A stretch of 64,000 nucleotides of DNA from Tiliqua scincoides (taxonomy: Eukaryota; Chordata; Lepidosauria; Squamata; Scincidae), in contig NC_089826.1 in the NCBI RefSeq assembly GCF_035046505.1, forward strand, positions 1,918,501 through 1,982,500, given 5' to 3'. Made by a program: the position numbers and the translations under genes. Of the stretch, positions 46,632 to 58,200 are shown in pieces. Below the pieces are notes generated by a model. It was not told the origin of the DNA. It worked only from the letters and a program-made list of their open reading frames with translations, and did no database searches. The stretch's first letter is position 1. Each line of letters opens with the position of its first letter.

Positions 46632-47800
46632 TTCCACTCTCAGGTCTTGATAGGTAAGTTGCTCCAAGACCCTGATCCAGAAAATCTTAGAGAGGGCCAA
46701 GAGACCAGGCTAAAATTGTGCCTACAATGGGGAGAAGGGCAGGGGTCCTGTTCTCATTTGCATGTGACACCCCCCCCCCAGTTGATGCCCAGGTTGGCTT
46801 GAAGGTTGGCTAAACTTGTACAAGATCTGTGCAGCTTTCCCATGTCTTGGTCCAGGCAGCTAATTCATTTCTGCCAATTCCTGGGGGTGGGGGGATGATA
46901 GCATTGAGCTTCCTGACCTGAATGCAGGGTGTGAGAGTGACAGAGGTCATAATGATGGAGTGCTCCTACAGCCTAGAGCAGAGCACCCTTTGAAGCACAA
47001 GAAGGCTTTCCCCACACAGGTTTTTGGCCCCCACCCCGCCCACTTTCAGGCAGGCAGTAAAAATGTCTTCATTCCAGAAAGCTGTAGGTGATTAACAAAC
47101 CTGAATGGAATGAGATTTGGACAGTCATTCACTGCTGAAGGGTCAGAGTGTCCATTGCTCCTGGGGGGACCATTTATACTATCATCATTTAATGATAATG
47201 ATTTATCGCTGGTGTTTCAATGGTACTTTCCTTGTTTTAGAATTTTTAGTTTTAATGTTGATTGTACTGTGGTGCTGTTTTCTCACCCGCTCTTGGGGCT
47301 GGCCTCCCACCAGGTCTCTACCAAGGAGACTAGGTAGGAATGTGGGGGGGGGGCACCATTCCTCTCTTGCAGCACTCGCTGTTACAAAATATCAGAGTAT
47401 ATCTTGAGTCTCCTCCTTACGTTATAGTTTTACAATATATTTCATAATTATTTTTATCTCCCCCCCCACCGGTTCAAAATTTGGACACTGGAACAAGGAA
47501 GAAAGAAAGAAGACAACAAGCAGAACAGTCGCCTTAGATGATTTCTGACAGCCAGGGGGATTTGGGCTGGCTGTGTTTGGTCTTTCTCTAGTGTTCCAGG
47601 TTTGAATAAATGTTAGTTAATTGATTGGTTTTAATTCTTTATGCCCTGAATAGTCATAAGGCTTTCTTTGTTGCACATGATATGAGGTCAACACCCCTGA
47701 AGCCTTGTAGATGTTGCAGTGCCTCTTAGGGAAGTTGCACCTTTTTGATTGCATGACACTCGATGGCAGGCACATCTCTAGATATTACTGCCCAGACTGA
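46632..47800. other. Right-arm sequence without a gene
   Basis: Matches the left arm at 36.0-36.9 kb in the opposite direction, including tttgacacccccc-type C-runs and the phrase gacagccagggggatttggg. No exon is kept open in both arms. Confidence 0.5.
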
Positions 47801-49212
47801 CTTCCAGCAGACCGATTGTATCCTGGGTTTACAGGGACGGATCTAATGATCCTCCTCCATACATCCTGTGCCACGGCATGAATGTCATGCCACGGTCATG
47901 CCCTCTGGAACTACTAGTGCAAATGGGGACCAGAGGCCAGAGGCCCAGTGCATGTGACAGAAGCTCACAACCACCCTGCTAGAGCAGATAGGTTAGCAGT
48001 GGGGGTGGTTTGTGGGTGGTCAAGGTGAAGAGCAGGCTGGGCAGCAGGAAGGAGGAGGCAGGAGGGGATGATCTCTGCAGCAGCCATGCATGCTGGGATC
48101 CAATGCCCCTTTCCCTACCCCAAACCGCCTCCTCCAAGTCTCTTTGGACTAAAGCCAGTTCAATAGCTGGTATAGGTCCAAGGAGTCCCATTGTAGGCCA
48201 AGTAGCCTACTGGGAAGTAAATAAAACAGATTTTTTCTTACCTCTCCTGGACTATCTGCCAACCCCCTATAGCATGCACAGTGGCACTGCATGCTATGGG
48301 ATGGCAGGGGCTAGGATCAGACCCTGGGTTTGTTTACTTACAGTCAAGCCAGACCTGTAGCTTTTGATCAAGGTCAGCTTTCCACAATCTAGAGCTGCAG
48401 TGTGCGTTTTCCTGCCAGGGTCCCCGCAGTTTGTTCCTGGAGCATGAGATGCAAAACTCAGAGACACCGCTCAGCCAACAGGACTGTGACAGAAGGCCAG
48501 GCACCTAGGGCCGGCCAGTCCAGAAGCTGCATACTGCCCGCTGTCAATTCCAAGGGCTGATGTTGCACGTCCCTGTTCTCTTCTGCACCTGAAAAGGCAT
48601 CTCACCACTCACCAGATCAGTAGAAAAGAGTCCTTAAGTGCAAGCTCAGGAGAAGAGCAAGGACTTGCTTTTGTGCCATACAACAGCTGTCAGAAGCCTC
48701 CCAGAACAGGTCAGGGACAAACTCCTGTCATTTTGTCTGGGACAAGCACCTGCCAGATTAAAAAAAACACACACCAAAAGTTCCTGTAGCTTTTCATCTT
48801 GTGAGTGTTAATATATTGCTTTTGAAAAAGGTTAGAGGAGCTGCCTCTGGGCCTACAGGTTTGGTATGGCTGGAAGAAATCTACAAGTTGAACAAAGCAT
48901 CAGATCCAGGGCTGAGTCACCGAACAGCTGAGTGTGACTTCCAGGGCTGTAGTCCAGTGAGCCTTGGAGCAAAACAGGATAAGAGCACAGCACAAATGCA
49001 CGGTCAGGATGTTTTTAACCACAAAACCCACAAGTTCTTGCCTTCTGGAGTTTCAAAAGTGCAGAACATCTTAGCAGAGTGACAGTACAGTAGGGAAATC
49101 AGTGGCTAGTAGGAATTTTCTGCCACACATAAGAGCCCTCTGGTGAGGGAGGCAGCAGCTGGTCAAGAACCTTCTGAGAAGGGTCAACTCCCAAAGGGGC
49201 AAAGGCAGCAGG

Positions 49213-52200
49213 ATGGAGCGAGATCACTCCTACGAGAACGTGGTGAAGCTGCAAGTGGACGGTGAGAGCAGTGTTGAAACCTGGCTTTCTCGTGTCTTTC
49301 CTTGTCTTGGTTTGGGGGATGTCACAAATGCTTCTCATGCATTGAAACTGAACAGCAAGGTGACTCCATTCAGTTATGAGGAAGAGCAGAGAGGAAGCTC
49401 CTCTAGGAAAGGAGCTCAGGTCATCAGCCCCTGAAGAGACACCAGGGGCCTCAGACAACTCTGCTCCTTTCTTATTTCTGACTTGCTCTTTGAGTGCTGC
49501 TTTGCAGACTGCCTGGCGGTGGTGTACAAGGGGTGATGCATAAGGGGTGGTGTACAAATGCAGGACACAGTAGCATAGCTAGAGAGGGGGCAGAGCACTA
49601 CGTTCTCCCCAAGGTGTGCAAGTGGGTCCTCCCCCTCTTCTCCAGAGCCATTTTGGGCAGTGGGAGCAAAACAGAGGCATTTGCCTTGACTACCCATGCG
49701 CTCCATCCTGCATTTGTCCCCATTTTGCCCCCACCACCCAGAATGGCTCTGAAGGTGAGGGGGAGGGGCTGCTTGCACACCATGGGGAGGCTCCCTGCAA
49801 AACCTAGTGCTTTGCAGCCCCTCCAGTGATGCTTTTGGGAGCACATAGAGAAATAATAAAGTGCTTGCAGAATGAAGGCTTCACAACTGTGGCAGCAGCA
49901 AAATGTCCTCTCCAAAAAGTGACCTGAACTTCAACCTATGGCAGAAGGTATGTGTGTGTGTGTGTGTGGGGGGGGGGGGGGACTTGAGCAAGCCCTGGGT
50001 CTGAGGATGGGAACTGCTGAGTAAGAAGGAGGGCTACTGACTTGTTGTGGGGTTTGCTGCAAGCAGTCTCTTTTGCAAGAAATGGCCTGGTCATCCCTCT
50101 CGTGACTTCTGTTTTTAACAGCAGACTAGCTGCATATTAAAGCATTTCTGAAAACTGGCACTTCCCTTCCTCGTACTGTAGGGCCTGGCAGGACCCTAGC
50201 ATGGGGTGGAAAAGGAGACACCGTACCCAGGCCTTTGTATGTGCTTGGACAGGGAACGTGAGGCCTTGTGCCATTTGAGAGGCAGAGGGGTGGAAGGGCA
50301 CAATCCTATACATGTCTCCTCAGAAGAATGTCCTATTGTGTGTTTAGTGGGACTTACTCCTAGGAAAGTGTGGATAGGATTGTAACCTGAACTTCCCAAA
50401 CTGTGACTCTCCTTTATACAAGAACTCCAAGTCCTGAACCTCCTTAGTTCCTGGCAGCATTTCCTACAAAGTGGTAGGAGTTGCCAAAAGGGTCTGACTG
50501 CCAGGAAGAAGAAGTTCATCTGAATCAAGGACACTGGTGCCCCCAGGACAACAGCAGGTAGCCAGTGCTGTGGGTGTGATTCTATATGTGTAAAGGTCCA
50601 GCTTCTCCCTTATGGTAGTGTAAGGATCAGGTCCTCCCACCTCCCCCGTCCTTGTGGAGTCACCAAGAGCCGTAGAGAGGGGCAGAAAGGGTGCAATTAC
50701 AGCCATCCAGGCCTAAGGTGATCAAGTTGCCACCCATCACAGCATGATGCATCATGTCTCCCATGCACACTAGGCTTTCTCAAGGGGAGACTCTAGCATG
50801 CCATAGCAACCTGCCAGTGCTACATCTCCAGGTTGTGGGTACCCATTGGCCTAGGCACCCCCAGGACTGAAGTGTTTTGCTGGAGGATGGACAGGGGAGC
50901 CAGCTCACCCACAAGCCTTCTGCTCCTCTGTGCACACACTCGGAGCTCATTTAGCATTTGGCTCCAAGAGGTTAATTAATGAGGGAGGAGCTTGGCTGGC
51001 CCCAGACTGCCTGGCATCCCAGGTAGTGTGCCAAATGCTGTCCCACTTTTGGTGGTGTGCCAATCTTTGTTCCTCTCACATCCTGGACTGGGAAAGGAAG
51101 GAGGGGACAGGTTTCTTAAGGAAAAAGGCTAAAGCCAAAAGAGGGAAAGAGGCAGTACAAAAGAAAAAAAGGCCGATTCTAATCACATGGACCCTGCCCT
51201 AAAATGTACTCGGTGGTGGGTGACAGCTGCCGTCTCCCACTTGGAGAGACCAGGAAGTCATAAGAACATAAGAACAGCCCCGCTGGATCAGGCCAGAGGC
51301 CCATCTAGTCCAGCTTCCTGTATCTCACAGCGGCCCACCAAATGCCCCAGGGAGCACACCAGATAACAAGAGACCTGCAAGGCTTCCTGGGAATTGTAGT
51401 TAAGAACATAAGAAGAGCCCCACTGGATCAGGCCATAGGCCCATCTAGTCCAGCTTCCTGTATCTCACAGCGGCCCACCAAATGCCCCAGGGAGCACACC
51501 AGATAACAAGAGACCTGCAAGGCTTCCTGGGAATTGTAGTTAAGAACATAAGAACAGCCCCACTGGATCAGGCCATAGGCCCATCTAGTCCAGCTTCCTG
51601 TATCTCACAGCGGCCCACCAAATGCCCCAAGGAGCACACCAGGTAACAAGAGAAGCTGACGTGACCCTTGGTGTCAGAGAGGAGTCACTGTTGCTTGACT
51701 CTGGTGGTCTGGAACATTGAGAATGTTGGTGACAAAACCGAAAACAACTGGAAAATCCCCTGCCTGGTGCGATTTGTGGCCTGCAGCGAGCTCGGAGTGT
51801 TCCTGCAGCTAAGCTGGTGGACTACACCACTGAAGGATAACAGCTGGAGTTTAAGAGCTCTGTATTCATATAGAACAACATTGTAAAGAGCCTTATTGGG
51901 TCTAGGAAGCCTGTCTATGTAAACCGCCTTGCGCATTATCTGGAGTACTCTGAGAAAAGGTAGTATATAATACAGTAATTAATAATAATAAGATTTTGAT
52001 GTGCGGTCATGCTCTGCAAGGGAAACAAGGAAGTGACCATCTCCTTTGTCCTCCTCTGTTTCCAGAAAGGGCCCCTTTTCCATCTCGCAGGTCTATCTTC
52101 ATCAGTACCTTCCTTGCTGTCCTGGTTCTGCTGCTGGCTGTCCTGCTGGTCGCAGTGGCCGTTTTGTGTAAGTACAGTCACATGGGAAACTCTCATGTAT

Positions 52201-55200
52201 CTAGATGTGAATTTGTTTCATTCCACTATCACTGCAGCTCAGGGCAGGTGTGAATCTTCAGCCTGCTCTGTCTCATATGCTCCTCACTGCAACAGTAACT
52301 CTGAATGCAGGCAAAGACACAGTCCTGTTGCACTATTTCTGATCTGCACAATCGAATTTCCATGAAACGTTAAGCACTGGTAACTCTCAAACCACAGCCA
52401 GGGTGAAATGACCAGAGTGCAAGTGCAGCACAAGACAGTTCACAGAATAAATGAGAGGGGAAATATCCTTAAAACAAGGGGACAGGCTGCTAAAATTGCA
52501 CCTAGTGCCAGAACTGACCCAGCTGCACAAGCACATCTAATGGAGTGTCCAGTTATTACTGTGTCCTCAAGATCCCTTGCGGCATCACCAAACGTTTGCA
52601 GCAGGGTTGAATGTTTATTGCTTATATTACCTCACTGGTTAAGTGCCTCATGTGGCAGTTCGCAAAGTAAATATATAAGACTTTGCCCCATGGAGCTTAC
52701 AATCTAGAATCTGACAATGGAAGAGAAAACAGCAGGAAAACAGGAAGCAAGAGGTGAGGGTAACCAAGTAGAGCATGCAAGAGCTCATTGGGTCACCCCC
52801 ATGATGGACCTGCAACCTGGCATCCCTTCTTGTCCAAGGTAATCCTTAATTTTTAATATCCAAAAGGGGTGGATCAGTAATCCAGGTCAATAACACTGTC
52901 AAATTAAGTTAGTATGCCTTTAAATGACCAGGCCTGAATTGAGCCTTCTTGCTAGGAAAGCGAAAGTAAAAGTTATTTCAGCCATTAAAGGTTAGTTATG
53001 TATTCCTTTTCCATGCATACCATTTCAGCAGGGTGATCTTTTATCTTCCCTTATTTATCTTGTCTTATCTCTCACCTTTTCTTCCAGTCACCCTTATTAC
53101 AAAAAAACTGGTTACTCACAGTTTAAAGCTTTTTTCGCTGTCATGTTGTATCTAGGCTGTGGGGGGGGGGGGAGGGGTACCCAGCTATCCGAATCGGTCT
53201 TCTCCGAATCTTCTCCGCAGATGGCGTCCGGTATATGACATGATCCAGCACAGAGCGATGTCTGGGGGTTTCCTCTGCGACCGCCATCCCTAGAGATCCC
53301 CCAAGTTCAAGCTCTCAACCTTCATGTCTTCTTCTTAGACAATGAGGAACCCCTCATTGCTGAGGTCTTCTGGAAACACATCTATTTAGCAGTTCCCCCC
53401 CCCCCCAGTCCTCCAAGGTTCCCTGCTACTGCACTGAGTGTTAACTCCACCCCACTAGAGATGAATCTTCAAAGATGCAGAAGAACATTGGGTCAATATA
53501 ATGTCTGTTAATTCCTGCCAAACCATCTCAATTTTTTTGACCATCTGTAATTTGTCAAGGGAGAACTCTATGCTTCCAGAGCCTGCCTGGTCAGCATGTC
53601 CTCGTCTATATCCAGCTGGAGCAGCAGGTCCATGGCCTGGGAGCTTGTATCACCGCTGTGAGGACTAGTATTCTGAGAAGTTGTTGTAGCTTCTGAAGAA
53701 GCAATAGGCAAACACCGAGTGATATCGCCAGTGTCTGAGATCTCCTCTGAGCTGAACACAGGATTCCTCAGAAGATGATTCCTGACACACACTGTGTCTG
53801 AGGCAAGCAACTCATCCTGTACCTCTGTGGTTGAGTTTGTAATCCTCACAGGGCACCTAGGAGTGGCAAGCATTGTCTCCATTGGGCAGTCTATTTCTGT
53901 GTGTGCACTGCTGGTGTCTAAAGGTACACATGCTTTGCAAAGAAGGCCATTTTGGTCTACTGATGCAATTGGCTCCAAGGATACAGCAGTTCCAGTTGTA
54001 ATCTGTCCGTTCAGAGACCCGTGCAGGTCATCTTGGGGTCTGAAGGTCTTCTTCCGTGACGGCAAATTTACTGGTACCTTAGGTGGAGGCTTGGGAACCG
54101 GTGATTGAGCCTGGGAGCTGCTGCTAGATGCTGGGCTCTTCCTTTTAGGCTGTCCTTTCCCAGCTTCTGAGTGTTGGACATTAGGTAAGCTATATGCATC
54201 CTTGGGTGCTTTGCCTTGTAGCACTGGAAGCGAGGCTTTTAACTTCAGTAGTAGACTAGCAAAGCTGTCAGTGGCCGCTTTCAGATCAGAGACTGTTGAC
54301 ATTACATCCAAGTGTAATGAGGACCAAGGATCAGCTGTGTCTTCAGCAAGCTGATTACACTTATTACCTGACTGAGGGCTGGGCATCTGGGCAAAATTGG
54401 CCAGCCTTGGAACTGCAGAAGAAACTGATAATGGAGGCTTCAGGTGGTTTCTCTGGAACAGTGGATTAGTCTGCATTTCACCAAACACCCGGTTTTGGAA
54501 GATACTGTATTTTTCAAGAATGTACTTCCTCTCATGAAACAAGCGAGGAATCCTGCGAGTCTTGAATTTCAACAAGATGCGAGAACATTGTGGCATTTGG
54601 TGCCACCGAGGGAGTCTAATCAATTCAATTAAATCAATGTTGTGTACGTCAAGACGGAGCAGCCTGGATAGTGAGTCGAGTGCTTGTGGCTTATTTGTCC
54701 ATTTTCCCTAGTTAAGGGGCGTGAGCCAGATCACTAACATCAGTTGGTTTCTCAGCAAGTGACGGGCCGTGTTCACATGGGCTTCTGAACTCACCCCTTC
54801 TACAGACAGGAGTGGGTTTCTTGGATGTCTGAAGTGAGTGTCCAAATGCTGTGCAGGATGGGAGGGTGAGAGAGGAGGGCTCTGAATATCCTTATGAAGC
54901 AATCCAGCTTTGATAAAATAGAGTTGAACTGCCGGCAGATGTATACGATCCTATTCCCCATTGTTATGGAATAATCTCCTAAAACAGTTAAAAACTGATC
55001 ACTAGTAGCACTCTCTTCCTGTAGCGAGAGCTTGTCCTGTAGAGAGAGGAAATGTGGTGACTGTGAGTCGTAGATATCTCCCAGCTGGGAGGAGGGGGGC
55101 CACTGGTCTCCCCCTTCTGACTCCACGGCAGTGCCTTGGACATCAAGGACAGCAAACTTATTAGAGTAGATAAAATTAGGCTCACTCGCATGTTGCATCC

Positions 55201-58200
55201 AGGAGAGTTCATCCAGGTGTCTCTGTTTTGAGGACTTGCCGGGAGAGTTAACATGTTCTGAATGGTATCTCTGTCTCCTCTTTTTCCCCATGGCCTCCGC
55301 ATTTCAAGATTTGAAATAACAATCCAATGTAATCCACACGTAGTTGTAAACAGAACAGGAGCTGCCTTTCGGCTCAGGGACAATTTCTAAGACCTCCCGG
55401 ACAAGAAGTAAACCAGAGGTCCTATCTAGGGAAGAAAAAATGTAGAAACGACTAGGAGCGGCCGGCAGAGATAACCTACTAGGCGGCCATTCCCCCCCAC
55501 CCCCCGGAATTAATATATAATAGTACAGCTCACTTAACAAATCAGTAACTAATAAAAAACCAGTGGCCAACTTGATGACACTCACACAACTGAATAAGAG
55601 TTCTAGTATTAGGTCTTAGATGAGGAAATGAGAGGTGACTCAGACTAACACCTTATTGGTTCCCTGCTGTTTCATCATAACACCTCATTGGCTCTCAGAA
55701 CAATCAGTCTCATTGTTCAGCTTTGAGTTAAGAAAATTCACTTTTTGTACACCAGGCAGTTGCGTTTTCCTTTAATGCCGTGTTCCCAGATCACACTCTG
55801 TCAGTCTGAAGGGGTGGGGATCCCAGATTGACAGAGTGTGGTCTAGGAACATGGCATTAAGAGTGCAGATCTCCAGATTTCTTTCTTGAAGTGCCACTTT
55901 TGAGTAAACTACGCCTCTCACTTTCGCTGGAGTACTTTTCTTTGGCAATGAATTCTGCCATCTTGTCACCTCTAGACTTCCAGAAAGACAGGAAGCTCCA
56001 GGAACTAGAAGGAGTTATTGAGAAGATCAGGACCACCCTGCAGCTCAGCAATGTCCCCTTTTCACCAGGGAATACATCTGATAGTAAGTTGCAAAACGGA
56101 GAGTGGCAGTCTTCAGTTTTGCCCACATCTGTGACCGCGGGCTGCTGAATGTATAGTGGGAGAGGGGGAACAGGGTTGTTTTTGTCATACTTCTTTGTTC
56201 CAAAGGATTTCTGCTATTTTATTTATCATATATGTCACACCAAACAGTGCGGTAAGTTTGTCCTCAAACAAAATCTGTGATATATATTTTACAGACAGGG
56301 ACCTGTGTCTGGGAGAGAATGAGAGCCCAATCCTATGCATATCTGCTCAGACATAGACATGCATCATAGTTAATGAGCCATATTCCCAGATAAGTGCGAA
56401 TAGGATTGCAGCCTGAATTACCCAAAGGCACACAATGTGTGAATGGCAGAAACTGGCTGAAGGGATTGGACAGATTGTCATGGGGAGAGACAGCACCTTT
56501 TTTTAAATTTTTTTATAAGAGTTATTGTGCCTTGGAATGCAGGTAGGAAGCACAGTCTGGAATCCAACCAGTAAGCTCTCCTCCTGGTTTTGAATCATGA
56601 TGATGTTTGTAGACAAACAGAAATCCCCAAAGTGTTCCTGAGCCATGACACTTTTCTGAGCAATGACAGGGATAGCCCAGTTAAGTGTTGACTTCCTTTG
56701 GAGGAGAAAGCTCAGAGGGTCTATCATGACTTTGTAATATTTGTTTCATTTGCAAAGATGCAAGACGGCCTTGGATGGAGGTAGATGGCAGAGTACTCCA
56801 TTCAAGCAACCAGATCATTACTGGTCTCCAGGGAAGTGTCAGGATCATTGTCCCTGTCTCAGATTAAATCAACTCTGTACATCTTAGAAGCTGCCAGTAA
56901 AAAGTCTGACTGTCTTTTGTTACCCGGTGGGAAGTTACAAAGGGGAAGTCATCTTTGATGGGGTCTCCACCTTCCAGGAAAGTCTCCCATTGAGGGAAAA
57001 CCCTGGACCATTAGGGATCATTAAGAAGCCTCAATTAGACTCTTTGATTAACAAAAATCATTTTGTTTTGGCCCACCAGCATTCCTGACTGCAAACACTT
57101 CCTGTTCATACTTCACTCAACCCCAAAACTTCCTTCTGAAATTCTACCAGGCTTTAGGCTCTCAGATGCTTATCTGTTGGAAAACATCCACCAGACTTTC
57201 GCCAAGATCCAGGCACATTTGAAGGACATGCGCGCATCTCGAAACGCTGCTGAAGCACGCTACCGTGAGTAAGCCACCTGGGCAAATTTAGTGATGATCC
57301 ATCATTCCACCCTTCCTCCAAGGAAATAAAAAGAGCACGTCTGAGGATCCCTAACTGTATCCCATCCAAGCCTGCCAGGAGAATTCTCTGCTGAACAAGT
57401 AACATATTCAGCAAACATTTGCAGATGATAAAATTTAACTCCTTGCCATTAAAAGCGTCACCTTCTGCAGGCTGAGGTCTTGTTCAAGTTACGGAAGAGC
57501 TGGACCATTTTTTTCTAGTAAGCTGGCAACCCTATTGTGTAAGGCACAGACTCATTTTGCTTCAGAGATATCACTGTGCATTGCGTACCTTCAGATCACT
57601 TGTGGACTTTTGTGGGAAAAGATTGGAGTGTCGGCTGCAGATGTGTTAAATCCCCAGAGGCCTGAGCAAGGGTCTGTTTGCCCAGTCAGGTACTCTTGGC
57701 TCACAGTAAACTCTGAATTAGGGTGGTGAGGTGTCAAGGGAGGGCAAGGCTTCTGACCCTAGCTCATGAGAGGAAGTTTGGGTGGGTGCACAGGTGAGAA
57801 CTTTCTGGAGCTGTCTCCTCCACACGAGGCTGAAATGAGCAGGAACCCTTTCTCTTCACACCTGGTCATCCTTCTTTGAATCCCTTTCAAGATCTGATTG
57901 GTTTCCACAATCAAGGGTCAGCAGAAAGGAGTTCAAGAAGGGCAGCATTCTGTCTGTTCAGAATCCCACAATCCATTGCCAGTTTATTTCAGTGCGTGAC
58001 CTGGAGTTCTAGTGTTACCAGAGAGGGGGGAGAAGTGCTCCCTCTCTGCTTTCTCCATACCAGGGATCATTTTGCCCACCTCCCCCTGCCTTTAATTCTT
58101 CTTTATGTATAAGTACAAAGCCCCAGATATTCTAACCTTTCTTGGGCAGGCAGGTGCTCCAGCCCCTTGACTTGCTTTTATGTGCAGTTCATGATGTGCC

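Larger units (their letters stand above)
43130..49080. repeat. Right arm of the large inverted duplication
   Basis: Ordered reverse-complement match to 35.56-40.01 kb. It has been changed by several events: a hAT-like fragment near 43470-43570, loss of the membrane-exon region (left counterpart 38.99-39.60 kb), a solo LTR at 45084-46631, and an insertion of about 1 kb at 47.96-49.0 kb that carries a dispersed repeat. Confidence 0.82.

Noticed and set aside
53794-54108. Plus-strand frame opposite the ORF1-like frame
   Set aside because: It is a shadow of the longer minus-strand frame.
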